Assembly (NCBI GenBank): GCA_030762935.1
Contig: CM060900.1
Location: 112,248,620 to 112,312,619, forward strand
Length of the DNA: 64,000 nt
Reading direction: 5' to 3'
Origin: Hymenopus coronatus
Taxonomy: Eukaryota; Arthropoda; Insecta; Mantodea; Hymenopodidae
Shown here one piece after another: positions 46,292 through 57,620 of the stretch. Positions within the stretch are counted from its first letter, which is position 1. Each line of letters begins with the position of its first letter. Below the pieces are notes generated by a model that was not told where the DNA came from, made no database searches, and was given only the letters and a program-made list of their open reading frames with translations. Made by a program: the position numbers and the translations under genes.

Positions 46292-46505
46292 CCTTCGTGC
46301 GTTAAAAGAGTTGCAGAACTCAACGGAACTATTTCGATTTAAACCCGCCAGTGAGGAACTGCCTTGAGCAAGCATAGTTTTATCCCTCTTGCTTATCAGC
46401 GGAGACGGTGATCGAGCCATACTCACTGGCTCTTGCCAGTTCCTCACTGCCTGGTTCTAAGTTGAAATATACCCTTGAGTTCTGCAACTCTTCTAACGCA
46501 TAAAG
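46292..46505. mobile_element. MITE-D, foldback element with 70-bp arms
   Basis: Left arm 46292-46365 and right arm 46432-46505 are imperfect reverse complements. Both hold tgcgtta, aagagttgcagaactcaa and cagtgaggaactg in mirrored order. The 66-bp centre is unrelated. The outer ends read ccttcgtgcg and (reversed) ctttatgcg; no clean target duplication is visible. No coding capacity. Confidence 0.75.
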
Positions 46506-46603
46506 AGATAACTGCAACCGTCAACTGGTATATTCTTATTGTAACTACACTCTGCAGCCGAAATTGCCGAACGTGTGACCGGAGTGCGGCTTTATTCTTG
46601 TCA

Positions 46604-46804
46604 TAGCCGATTGTTGGTTTCCATTGTTACACTGCGTTAGTGGACACGCGTGACGGCGACAAGCTCTTTTGACGTCGAAGCTGCGCTTGTTACACCTGTG
46701 CGAGTGTAACAACATCTGTGTTGACGGAAGGTTCTCTGACGTCGAAGTCCGCATTGTTACGCCTGAGTGAGTTTGTGACACCTTGCGATGGTTGGCACAT
46801 GCAA
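46604..46804. repeat. Three tandem 67-bp units
   Basis: Units begin at about 46604, 46671 and 46738. The last two share gacgtcgaag at their start, ttgttac-cctg, and gagtg/gagtttgtgac. All three keep the ttgttac core. Each junction has TGACGTCG, close to the CREB/ATF site TGACGTCA. They sit directly upstream of a TATA box. Confidence 0.65.
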
Positions 46805-47160
46805 CTGCTTTTAGAAGTTTCCAGCCACGTGTCAGAGAGGTATAAAACGGGAACGAAACCGTGCCCAGCGTTCACTTTCAACTGTGAGCACATAGTGAGC
46901 AGTTGAGGTCAGTTTCGATGGGAAATTCTTTGCGACCACTAGTGGTCGTCGCCGCAGCGAACGTTGAAATGAAACTGAACGGCAGTACTGATACGAAAGC
47001 ATTGAAGAAAGACAGTTATTTGGAGCTTATTCTGATTGTAGTCAAATTGTTGAAGAAACACAGAGTTGTTGTAGAAAAGAGAGGTTTCTTACATTATGCT
47101 GGCAACTGCTCAGATGATTCTATGGAAAATCAGGTTTAACGGATGGTTAATAGTTCTTCT
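46805..47160 (+). promoter_or_regulatory. TATA-type promoter with downstream short ORF
   Basis: gaggtataaaacggg (TATA at 46838) is followed 31-33 bp later by an arthropod initiator-like gttcacttt (46870). A plus-strand frame opens at 46903 (next Met 46918) and runs 78 codons to 47139, reading MGNSLRPLVVVAAANVEMK and later a basic KLLKKHRVVVEKRG part. I recognise no domain. Together with the tandem CRE-like units this looks like a real Pol II promoter, but it could drive a first exon, a transposon or an LTR element. No splice acceptor or further exon is evident. Confidence 0.35.
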
Positions 47161-47297
47161 ATTAATTGGATCCATAATGTTATGTCGAATTAGTGGCGTA
47201 ACTCCAGGAGCATAAAATAATTACCTGAAAGAATGTGCAGTTATTTGACATATTGTTGTTTACATTTATCACTTCACCTCAATCCTCTACTAAGGTT

Positions 47298-47803
47298 TTA
47301 GTCCCCTGGTGGCTCAGGCATTTCATCTGAGACTGGCATTCGAGAGGTCGTGGGATCAATTTCCGCGGCCGAGGGGTTTTCCCAGGTCACTATGCATGTG
47401 CTGGGCAGGTTTCTTCAACCCCCGAACTTCATGTCCCTTCATTTCATCTCTACTTCATCTCTTTCAGGGTTGTAAGTGTTGGTGAGGACTGCGGTAGTAA
47501 CGCTCTTTTGTGGTGGCGGGTGCGCTCTGAACTATAGTTCTCTCATTAGCGGGATAGCGTTGGAAGTCGCCTTTTGACACTGGGAGTTTGGTCAGACCTG
47601 GGAAGCGGGCTCTTAGCGCTTCCCGCGTCGTGAAAAACTTCTTGGAATATGTTAGGGTCGCCCCACGGTTGCTCTTCCCCGCCGTTCGGTTTCGGCTGCC
47701 CTTTGAAATTACTCTTAACTTGTCCTTCCTGCTGAGGTATGACGTAAAGTAAGCCAATGGTTGTAGGGTAAAATCCCCTCCGACATCACACACGCATGCG
47801 CGC
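47298..47803 (+). mobile_element. SINE-6, long tRNA-headed SINE
   Basis: Head cccctggtggctcaggcatt and gcattcgagaggtcgtggga with a degraded B box (atcaatttccgcggcc). Body: gggttttcccaggtcac, catgtcccttcatttcatct, caggttgtaag-like ttgtaagtgttggtgaggac, gcgggatagcgttggaagtc, gcgggctcttagcgcttccc, and 3' part gtaaaatcccctccgacatc. Aligns end to end with the 60.6-kb copy. ggttttagtc before and gggtttagtc after could be the target duplication. Confidence 0.7.
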
Positions 47804-48629
47804 GGGTTTAGTCTTAATGTGATACAAATTAATTGTATCTATGACCTTATTTTGTATTAATGGCATAAGCACAGGAGCATGAAATATTTACCTCAGGGAA
47901 TTTGTAGCTATTAGGTGCGGTGCTGTGTACGTTTACCGCTTAACCTCAACCTTCTAGTACTGCCTTAGTCTTAACATATTAAAAGCGCCATGTTACCTCC
48001 AGGATTTGTTTTCTAATTTAATCTTCTAGCGGCAAATGTAATATGATGTTGGTGCGCAGAATTATTACCACATTCGCTTTTCTCTTTCGCACTAACCTAA
48101 ATCGAATTTACGTGCAATTTCTTTCTTAAACTCAATTTAAAACAGCTTTTACACAGCTACGCTTGCAAGCGTCGCTTATTTTATGTCTGAGCATCTGTTA
48201 AGGCAATCTTTTGGCGAGATTTTCGTTGAAAATGTTATAATTTCTATTTTACAGTTTATATTAATTTCGAGTACATATAGCCATATTCCGAACCATTTTG
48301 TTCATTTAGACTATTATACCTATCTATAGAGTGTCGTTCAAACTTCCGCAATCAGAGTTTATTAATTTTTTCTCAAATTTTATTGAGACACAAACTGAAT
48401 TGATTTACATATTTATTACACATACCTTTAATACGTGAAGCCAATTTTAACCCCATTTTTTAAGAATTTCTCAATATCTGAAGACAAAAAGTACGCTGGC
48501 ATGTCAGTAGACTATCTTATGCGCATTACCTTCGCAATGTTCCAGCTTTCAACAACCGCTGGAAATGCTCAAAAATTTCTTCCAAACACAAGGCTTCATG
48601 TTCCACAAGACTTTTCATGTCAATGTTTC
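47804..48629. other. AT-rich filler, possible transposon 3' sequence
   Basis: 48325-48360 (gagtgtcgttcaaacttccg) could be a terminal repeat of the transposase relic that follows, but no inverted partner was found. Otherwise nothing. Confidence 0.35.
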
Positions 48630-49560
48630 TCAGCAAGTGCTGAAACTGACCATCATTTTCCTGTAAACACAATTCCACCCTTCAACTCATGTTCGCAGAT
48701 ACGCTATACAAATCGAAATTGTGTCCTTGAGTTCTTGTACGGCTTGTGCGTTGCCACTATACTACACCTTTTTCCTTAACAGAAAGAAATCTGGAGAGGT
48801 CAGATCGGGAGAGCTTGGAGACCATACATATTTGGGGATTATTTGATTTCCAAAAAATCAACATCTTCATGGACTCGTTTGCATTATGACAACTGTAACC
48901 ATTTAATTGAAACCAGCTGTTACGTTTATTCTCTTCCAATATAGCTACAAATTGCTGCACAATATCGCCATTGACTGTTTCCTCAAAGAAATAGGGGCCA
49001 AAAATTTTTCTTCGCGATATTGCACACTAAACGTTGATTTTTTGTGACTAAGCGTCACTTCATGGAAGTCATACATATTTTCAGTTGCCCAAAACCTAGT
49101 TTTCTGGGAGTTAATGAAGCTATTTAAGTGGGACTATGTATAATCCGTAAAGAAAGTTTATCGAGAATGGCTACATTGTTGCGCATGAAAGCACGGAACC
49201 ATTAGCAGTAATGGGAAATTTCTCTAGATCGGGCGGCCTTAGCTCTTGGACGACTTTGACACCTTATGGGTGAAGTTTTGCTAGGTTAGGCGCTTTTTGT
49301 GTGGATAAAGTTGATGATCCCATTTGTTGCACCAAACGTCTTACGGATTTTCGTGGCGATGTAGGATTCGCTGGACTGCGCCGTGAATGAAATCTTGTGC
49401 GACTACCTTGGGTCTTCCACTTCTTCGGTTATCATCTGCTGACGGATCATTAGGAAATAGCCTTCTCCATCTCTCAACCATCTTTCATACGATTTGAACT
49501 GAAAATATGCTTCCAGCATAGCGACCTCTAGCGAGCGTAAAAGCCATTGTACCGATTACA
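48630..49560 (-). pseudogene. Decayed Tc1/mariner-superfamily transposase
   Basis: Reading the minus strand from right to left: WRRLFPNDPSADDNRRSGRP (49396-49470) matches the linker after the N-terminal helix-turn-helix. GAVQRILHRHENP is the second helix block. RRKIFGPYFFEETVNGD (48960-49016) and SWFQLNGYSCHNANES carry the catalytic block usually written QDGAT-HT, with the D replaced by N. VELCLQENDGQFQHLL (48634-48682) is the conserved C-terminal tail. The pieces are in different frames with many stops. It is the type of transposase that many arthropod genomes carry in high copy (DUF4817/DDE group), here long dead. Confidence 0.65.
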
Positions 49561-50339
49561 ACTTAAGCCTGATTCTGAGCAACGTAATGCTACACTGACT
49601 TAAAACTAACATTAAGCCATTCTTCAAGGTTATAACAATCTGAAATGCAAAGTTTGCCAACTCATCTGGTAAAATACCCCAAAGACAATTTTTTGAAAGT
49701 GTGAGTGCGGTGACTTTTCAAACGTTCTGTGCAAGAGAATGTTAAACCCAAATTAATGCCACAAACATAAAATAATGACGTGTGAATATCTAAGCCTAAC
49801 TTTCCAAGAAAAAATCCATATTTCTCAGTGAGTAAATTTTTTCTCGTGGTGCCAACATTCACCAGTCTTACTGGAACTTGCAAATTAGGCACAAACAAAA
49901 ATCGTAGAGAGCTTCAAGTAACAAATTTCTAAATACGTGAATTATTATAAAATAATATTGGATAAATTATAGAATAAGGAAAATGCTGTGGATATTCATT
50001 GGAAAAGAAGCCAAACTGCTTTGCTTAGATCTAAATACATATGGGACAACAACAAACTTGAATCCCTTACCCATATTTTTTTGCTAATTCAGATTTTGTT
50101 ATAAAGACTCATTTGATGCACGGAATATTCTACACAACTAACAACATTTACATAATAAATACTTAGCTAATAACTTTTAACTTATTTTAAATATTTATAT
50201 TAAGCTTTATTGTCACTCCTAATAAACTTCCTAGCATGAGGTTAGAATTTTGAAATTAAGGTTAGGAATTAAGAATTTGAAAACTTTACAACAATACCTC
50301 AAATGTTAAGTATCTTCCAAAGATTTTAACAAAATCCTC
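49561..50339. other. AT-rich filler
   Basis: The left part may be the 5' flank of the transposase relic. Nothing else recognised. Confidence 0.4.
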
Positions 50340-50590
50340 ATCTCAACTACCACTTATATTGAAAACATTTTCTTAAAAACGTCTATGACGATTTAGATTA
50401 AATATGTGTGAGATATATTTACATGACAAATAGTATACATCCTATCTTGAATTTTCTGGGAATAGCCTATGAAGTCCACTTCAATAGGTAGCAAATTATA
50501 ATATTCTATATTTGGTATGCGTTAACCAATATACGAAAAGGTCCTAAAATTTTTAGAGCTATTTAAAACATACAATTTACTTCAAATAAG
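50340..50590 (-). mobile_element. R-family fragment
   Basis: Middle part only: acgatttagattaaatatgt, tatcttgaattttctgggaa, tagcctatgaagtccacttc, taaaacatacaatttacttc. Confidence 0.65.
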
Positions 50591-50717
50591 CTTTTGTGGC
50601 ACCAGCCATTTCCGGGATACCCGTATTAATTGTTAAAATTCCTCAATACTTTGTCACTCTTAAGTCCTGCCAATTTTCAGTCGTTTCTTATGATTGCAAG
50701 GAAAGAGTAAGGATTTT

Positions 50718-50875
50718 TATGGCCGAGTTGACTTCTCACACCCGCAGTGCTGGATTGCAATCTCGGCTTGGGCGGGGAATCATTCCCAATCCCCCAGAGT
50801 CTGCTAGTATGTATGTAAGAGTGAATGTGCGTGTGTTTGAGAAAAAGAAAATGATTTTAAAATAAAGAAAGAAAC
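50718..50875 (+). mobile_element. tRNA-derived SINE, possibly family 8
   Basis: A-box-like tatggccgagttgacttctc, B-box region ttgcaatctcggcttgggcg, then gtatgtaagagtgaatgtgc and an A-rich end. Resembles the 28.1-kb element only in layout and the tcggcttgggcg/ccgccttgggca block. Confidence 0.45.
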
Positions 50876-51539
50876 CCCAACGTTCAAGAACCTACAATCA
50901 ACGAGTTGTTTCTTAAGCTAAAGCCCCCAATATGACCAAAGATGTTAAAGGGAGCTACACAAATGAAACAATTAAACAAAGGGAAAAATTCGCGTTCATA
51001 TTTAACAACAAAGCTCGGAAGTGAAGAGGAGCACGATGTTTTTAGCTGTAAGTAACATCTTTGTTGGAAATAAGGGTAGCACATTACAAGTAGCATTCTT
51101 ATTTTATTTAACATATTAATATGTAAAAAATAATGAAGACTCGGTATTCATCCAGAGATATTAAAGTTAATCATTCGAAATAGCTTCTGATAACATTGAT
51201 AGGTAAACAAAGCTAACAGAGGTAGCAAGAACTATTTCTCGATTCGACTTATATTTTTGAAAAATGATCAATGGATTTCTGTAATACAGACTTGGGTGCA
51301 CGCCAAAAGAGCACAGAGTAACCCGCAACTCATGTGTGTACCTGCAACATGTAATACGGCGCAGAATTGCCGACAAGGTAATCAAGTCTTGGAAATGAAG
51401 TGGTAGGAGTGTTGCGGAATGACCTTTGACCAGTGACTTATTGGCTGTCACTCTCCCCCTCCAGCTATGTTTCAAGTTTTGTGGTTCAGTACGTTCGTGT
51501 ACTCTTGCTGCGGGTTGGAAGAGCCTGCAGTAATACCTT
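50876..51539. other. Filler
   Basis: Nothing recognised; the short minus-strand frame at 51167-51475 has no visible domain. Confidence 0.45.
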
Positions 51540-52345
51540 GCTAAAGTGTTGTATTCACATAGCTTCCTCTACCTGTTTTGCAAACAAACGTCTTAGAAAA
51601 ATAATTCTTCTTTCTACTTCGTGCTAATTCCTTCGAGATAAACATTAGCACAGTGCTCTTATTGCTTAGTTCCTTATAAGTGGAAGAGAAATAAGGGAAT
51701 ACTCTAGGCTAAAGCGATGGTCAATCCCTTAAAAGCTGTCGCTATGCGACTGTCATTACACTTCGCTTCTTTGCATGGTCAGAAACAAGAGTGACTTCCT
51801 GTTTGAGAGAAGTATAAGTATTTTAAAATTCTAACCAATAACAACAACAGTCTAAAGGACATAATTTGTGTACTTTGACGAGATTTTTTGTAGTAAATTT
51901 TTGTCTATCTCTTATGATTTACCAGTTATGCAGAAGTCATTTAGAACGAAGAGGACTTCAGAAGCTGTTCCCAGGAAATTGAAGATATATATTTTATTTA
52001 CCAGGTAAATATATTTAATATAACATGTTTTAATTAAAACCTTTAGAGTCATTTTGACGAAAATCAAAATGTTTAAGTGTAAAGGGTAGTTTGCAGTGAG
52101 GGGATTTTCTTGAAAATCTTCGCGTCGTATTCTTGGGAAATTCTAAACTTAAATACCAAATTTGGTATTTAACGGAATTTTCTTTTTGAGTTATGTTGCC
52201 CAAACGCACACGCATACACACACATAGATGGACATGTTTCTAAAATTGCTCTTTATGAATTGATGATCTTAAAACGTGTATTTCAGGTGAAATTTTGATA
52301 TCAAATTTTTGGGTGGAATACAATACCTTCTCTGCCTACCATGTA
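51540..52345 (+). mobile_element. R-family element, near-complete
   Basis: 5' end gtattcacatagcttcctct at 51552, then gcttagttccttataagtgg, actctaggctaaagcgatgg, gaaattgaagatatatattt, ataccaaatttggtatttaa (52157), a short CA stretch (52204-52223), ggtgaaattttgatatcaaa and ggaatacaataccttctctg with a decayed terminal palindrome. Confidence 0.8.
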
Positions 52346-53157
52346 CATTATGGGTGCGTGGTCAAGAAATTAATAATCTTACTCAAATCCCTGTTTTCGG
52401 TATTTAGCATCTGACCAGATATGTAATGACATTAACTTCGCACAATAGATAGTATTTCTTTTCGAGTTCCAAACTCTCCACCAAGCAGCACTTCTTCTTA
52501 TGGACTAAAGAAAAAAAATCCATGGCAGGAGACAAACCAAGGACCTTCGGATCAATAGTTTTTTTTTTTGGCGTTGCACATTAAGCCACAGCAGCAATCA
52601 AATACATGCCTATAAAGTAGGCTTCATAATTAAAAAAGTAAATTAATCCGTGGAGTGTCGCACTGTCAAGTAATCCGTACGAGATTTGAAAGACCTTTGT
52701 GGCAGTGAACCCTGAGAGTGCGAACGAGTTGCTGAAAAACAATGTTTCTAAATTAGCGTATCAGTTTTAAAAACATTCCAAGCTAGGCTTTAATCTGAAT
52801 TTGATTTAACATCGACCTATCTCATTTGCAACCAACTTGCATAACACCTTATAACCGCTTAATGTTTAGCCGTGGACCTTGCATTTCCTGTCTAAATTAC
52901 TTATATAAGACACGTCTCTAATCCCTTAAATTATTTAGGTATAGTCCATTAACACCCTACATATTACCTTATAAGACTTTACAGATTACCCTCCTACTAT
53001 CTATACCAAGGGCCACCAACTGATTGCTCTTTGAGTAAAAAAAAAAAGAGGAAGCAAACTTGCTCGATGCTCCTGCGAGTCGCCCACTGTGCACTCCTTA
53101 ACCAACTGCGGTAAGGGTAAGAACATATTATGCCTTCAGTGCTGTGCAGTATGCAAA
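52346..53157. other. Unclassified
   Basis: A/T runs at 52509-52517, 52560-52569 and 53036-53047. No SINE head or coding block firmly recognised. Confidence 0.4.
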
Positions 53158-53415
53158 AGTCGTCCTCTGTGGTCTAGTTTCAAAGGTCGCAGGTTCAAAC
53201 CAGGCGGACGGCGATGGATTTCTTTCGGGCGTAAAAATACTTAGCATGGCTTTCTTCGGAAGAGAAGTAAAGCCGTTGGACATGTGTCGTAGATTTATGA
53301 CACTTAAAAGTACCTCAATCCTGATAAGAAGACCTCTGAGCAAATTAATCAATATTTTGCTCCCATATAGAATGGAATGCTAAGAATCGCAGCAGAAAAA
53401 GAGCGTTCAACTCAG
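53158..53415 (+). mobile_element. SINE-V, head partly deleted
   Basis: cgtcctctgtggtctagttt then B box cgcaggttcaaaccagg, gatttctttcgggcgtaaaa, tcttcggaagagaagtaaag, gtcgtagatttatgacactt, gaagacctctgagcaaatt and a decayed tail. The anticodon-arm part of the tRNA head is missing. Confidence 0.8.
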
Positions 53416-54024
53416 TATGAAACATTTTGCGTTTTAAATATGTAATCCAGCTTTCATATATTAATACACCTATTGTAGGTTCAAAATTGGTAGCGTTATT
53501 CAGCCATTATGTTTCCTGCATTAGGATGTATACTTCGGATATGAATTTACTCATATTTTCATAGATTTGGTGGTAACTGGTAGTTGTAAGATAAACAACT
53601 GCAAAAAATAATGGCAAGTTTTGCGGTGTTTATATAATAAAACAACAAATTACTTAACTAGGTTAATACATTGTAATCGCATTGTATGTTCAATAATATG
53701 AGAAATAATTTGTAATGAAAAACTTACACATTTATAACAGTGAATATGAAGGGGTATCTTGGTAGTTAATTAGGATCGAACACAATTGGAAACAAACGTT
53801 CTTTTCCTTGGTAACTGCCGTACTCCCTTTGGCCAGGTAATGACGCTTCAAATTGAATTTTCTGTGTCGATAGCTTTGCCGAAAACTATGCACTTATTCC
53901 GCCACCTCCTATAAATAACAAACATCTCTCTTAAGCACGTACAGAAGTAGCGGTCGGTGGTTGAATATTGGATTTCTTTCTGTTCCAACATAAACTGGCA
54001 CACGAGTCACTTTACATTGAATAG
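53416..54024. other. AT-rich filler
   Basis: Nothing recognised. Confidence 0.45.
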
Positions 54025-54115
54025 AAATGAAGAGACCTCTGAGCAAAATTAGGTGGTCATGAAATGGGACGCTGAGAACCAAAGTAGTTGAAAGCGCCCA
54101 TAAATAAATCACAAT
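54025..54115 (+). mobile_element. SINE-V tail fragment
   Basis: agacctctgagcaaaattag, gaaatgggacgctgagaacc and gcgcccataaataaatc only. Confidence 0.75.
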
Positions 54116-54817
54116 TTCTATTCCCACATTTAGAACAATGGATTGGATTAAGTGAACAGTTAATTTCAATTTAGTATTGCTACAATTTTCTGAGCTTTTC
54201 TAAAGGAATGAAAAATTTGTTATTTGAGACACCGGGTACCGGTATGTGGTGGCCGTAAAGCATTTCGTAGTGTTTAGTTTATTGCTGGCAAATATTCATA
54301 ATATATTATAACTGTAGTAACAACTTCAGCTGAAGATGGACTTCACTAGCTTAAATCATCCTCTAGCGTTCTTGCTGTAGTCCCGTAAAATTATACTCCG
54401 GAAAAGCGCATCACCCATGCAGTCAAAGATAGAAGTTATGTGCTCATGTTTGAGGCGGCAGAATGGAAAAGCTCTGATCCTAAGAAAAGAAAAGAAATGA
54501 AAGGGGAAAAACTACTGAAAGTAGGTCAATGTGAGTCACGTGTACATACTGTTTGTTACAACCCTTGTTGAAACGTTGCTAGGAATGCGGGTCTGGAATG
54601 ATATTGGCGAATTTAATGTGGCATTTCTAATATCCATCTCAATACCAACAAAACTTCCTATGAGTTTATTTACTTTTCAGCGTACGTTTTCTTCTTGCTT
54701 TCTTTTGTTTCATTCGTTAGCTATCATTTTACTCTATCTTAAATGTATTTAAACTTAGCAACATTTATAACAGTTGTTTTATATTTTTTTATTAATCAAT
54801 ACAACACAAAAAAAATT
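54116..54817. other. AT-rich filler
   Basis: Nothing recognised. Confidence 0.45.
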
Positions 54818-55010
54818 TGGATGGACTTTTTTCGGTTGTAAAAATACTTAATAGATTAGCTTCCTACGGAAGGGAAGTAAAGCCGATAGTCCCTGTGCTA
54901 GGTTTATGGCACAAAAAAGAACCTCAAGTCTGATACACGTCTCTAAGCAAAATTTCCAGTCCATCACTCCCAATACAGAATGGCACAAAAGAGTCATTGT
55001 AGTTAGATTC
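54818..55010 (+). mobile_element. SINE-V, head missing, diverged
   Basis: ggacttttttcggttgtaaa, ttcctacggaagggaagtaa, gcacaaaaaagaacctcaag, gtctctaagcaaaatttcca. Tail decayed. Confidence 0.7.
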
Positions 55011-55324
55011 CAAAATTAAAAGTTAATTTCATTTCATTTACAACACAAAAAAGTGTACACTTCATATCGTTTTCCAGGACTCGAATCTATGTGAATAAAA
55101 TTCACTGCAGTCACACAACATTTACTACAATGCAACAATATTTATTAATGCATGTATTTTATAGTTATTTGTCAGAAGCGACAATTTTGTAATAAATTTG
55201 AATAATGAAGACTTGTGGTTAAAATGAGGATTCATCATTCATATTTATTGCTATCAGTGTGCTTTTATTTGTTAAATCCCGATTATGTCTAATCTTTTTA
55301 AGCTGGTTAATGGAGTTTTAGCAG

Positions 55325-55462
55325 TTTTCCCTCATCCTGAATATATAAATGTTGGGCAACCTTAAGCTCTAAGAACCCCGGACTCATTTGATCACCTTTC
55401 AATTATTCCGTTCATTCACTGCCCGATATTACCTACTCTGTTAAATGGCATTAAACTTCAAG
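55325..55462 (+). mobile_element. SINE family 5 fragment
   Basis: Tail half only: ttttccctcatcctgaatat, tgttgggcaaccttaagctc, catttgatcacctttcaatt, ccgttcattcactgcccgat. Confidence 0.55.
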
Positions 55463-55724
55463 GGTATCCCAAAATAATCATCGCTGCAGAAAGACCTGCA
55501 CTGCAAAGTAAAGGGTCTTGATGTCCCATTCGGAGGTTCCCCAATTCTCTTGCAGTTTTTAATCCCTATAAATTTCTTTCGTGTTCTTTTGATTCTACCT
55601 AAATATTCTATACTGGAAAAAAGATTTATTCAAAAGTTTGCGTTATCATCATATGGTAACTTATATCATTGTCATAAGGCGCTATTTATAAAATACCTAA
55701 AGTGTTTAAAACAATACCTGTTTT

Positions 55725-55907
55725 TTCAAAATCTTCTCGGGCTTCTAGCCAGGTACAAACTTGGCTTGACACCAACGTTTCGAAGAAGTGCATCTTCCTC
55801 GTCTTCAAGGTGATCAGTTCACCCTGAAGACGAGGAAGATGCACTTCTTCGAAACGTTGGTGTCAAGCCAAGTTTGTACCTGGCTAGAAGCCCGAGAAGA
55901 TTTTGAA
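55725..55907. repeat. Near-perfect 183-bp palindrome (89-bp arms, 5-nt loop)
   Basis: Left arm 55725-55813 and right arm 55819-55907 pair at 88 of 89 positions (mismatch 55808/55824), with loop tcagt. The right arm contains CTGAAGA (55824-55830), a small hairpin gaggaag-atgca-cttcttc (55832-55850) and GAAACG (55851), a layout similar to the core of hammerhead ribozymes carried by Penelope-like elements. The paired stem I that a ribozyme needs is not evident. RNA from this locus would fold into a long double-stranded hairpin. Confidence 0.9.
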
Positions 55908-56079
55908 TTAACACGTCGCCAGGAAAGCTTTAGTTCTTATTTTAAATACCTGTTTTACAGATATTTTTGAAACTATTTATTTACTGAAGTAAGTTCGTAT
56001 AGCAGTTAAGAAACTATTAATGTCATTTAGTATGTATCAGCCTGTAATAGTTACAGGTGAAGTTGGAAATTAAAAACAA
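55908..56079. other. Short AT-rich spacer
   Basis: Nothing recognised. Confidence 0.5.
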
Positions 56080-56945
56080 AAAATCTGGGTGTTCCATTCG
56101 CATGACTTTCTCTCGCTGTTCCACAGATATACATCCTTTCCTTACAAAACATTCTGCATGCTCATCGGAGATAAACATTAGCAGAACTTATCACATCACT
56201 TGCTTCTCTGTAAGTAAAAGCAAAATAAGGGAATATACTAGGCTAAAGCGATTGTCATTTTTTTAAAAATCTGGTCGCTATGTGAAACAAGATAAGTTCG
56301 GTTCGCTTTGGAAGGCCTGCAGTAAAACAAGAGAGAGGAAATGAAAGTGGGCTTCGTGTTTCAGAGGAGTTAACGTAGTTTAAAATTCAAACCAATAACA
56401 AGGAATATCTCAAAAATGGTAAATTCTACAAGTATAACGCATTTGTCATAAATTATGTGTTTTAATGAGATCTATATTTTTTGTGTAGTAGTTTTTGTGT
56501 ATCGCTTGCAGTTTATCACTGATGCAAAATTCAGCAAAATTCATCCAAAATAAAGCGGTCATCAGCTTTTCCCAGAAAATTCAAGATATATATTTTATTT
56601 GTGATATAAATATCTTAAATATATGACAGTTTCATCAAAACAGTTACAGCCATTTTTGAGAAAAACAATATTTTCAAAAATGTTTCCATATAAAGGATAG
56701 TTTGGAGTGGGAGTGTTATCTTAAAAATCTTCGTGTTGCATCCTTGGAAGATACTTAATATAAATACCAAGTTTGATATTTTACGGTCTTTTCGTTTTTG
56801 AGCTATGCTGTCCATATGGAACTTTTTCTATTTTTTTAACTCAGAGGAACTCAAAACATATATTTCCGGTGAAATCTCGTAATCGAATTTTGGGTTCTGC
56901 AGCTACTAAGTATATAGTATGCACATACTTGCCAGAGAAAGTAAA
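56080..56945 (+). mobile_element. R-family element, near-complete
   Basis: 5' end tgttccattcgcatgacttt at 56090, then ctcatcggagataaacatta, actaggctaaagcgattgtc, aggaatatctcaaaaatggt, agaaaattcaagatatatat, aaaatcttcgtgttgcatcc, ataccaagtttgatatttta, ttccggtgaaatctcgtaat and the end gccagagaaagtaaaa. The microsatellite is lost at its usual site. Confidence 0.8.
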
Positions 56946-57620
56946 AATCACTTTCTGTGTGCAAAATCCCATAAGGCAAGGTTCCCTTATTTTCTTGCAG
57001 TTGTTAATCTTATAAATGAATTTTCTGTTTTGGCCATTTATTTCCTCGCCGTTATACATTTCTTCTTTGTTTTCTTCATTTTTCCTTCAAAGCATACTAT
57101 ATTTATTTGATTTTGAACTTAATGAAGCTCTTACGCTTACAACACTTTAGTATGGTTGGTAAAAGTGTTTCATAGCTAATATTTAGATACTTCTGTGCCC
57201 ATCCTCACTTTCTTTCAGATTACTCTTGTATAATAAAGAATAAAAACACAAATACTTGTACTCTTCTTGGGAAAATCTGTCCCCCTCATTATTCAGACTT
57301 CAAAAAATTCCTACCACCTAAACTGTATAATGTCTGAGGTTGCAGAAGTATAAGGTAAATTTTACGAGTAAAGTATTCAATAGTGTTTCATTATGGGATT
57401 TAAAGTATACTTGGCGCCGCTTGAATGGTTAACACAAGGACATTTAGAACTCCAATGTTTAGTTTATAAACAGTGCAAAGACAATTTAATAATCAGCAGT
57501 TTAAGCGCTTTCGTATGCCTGCAGTTAAAACAGATTTTTCTATGATTACAAGTTGAAAATTTTTGTATTCGTTTCCCTACTGCACATTCCCTCATTGTTG
57601 CAAACGTTACATGTATACAC
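56946..57620. other. AT-rich filler
   Basis: Nothing recognised. Confidence 0.5.
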
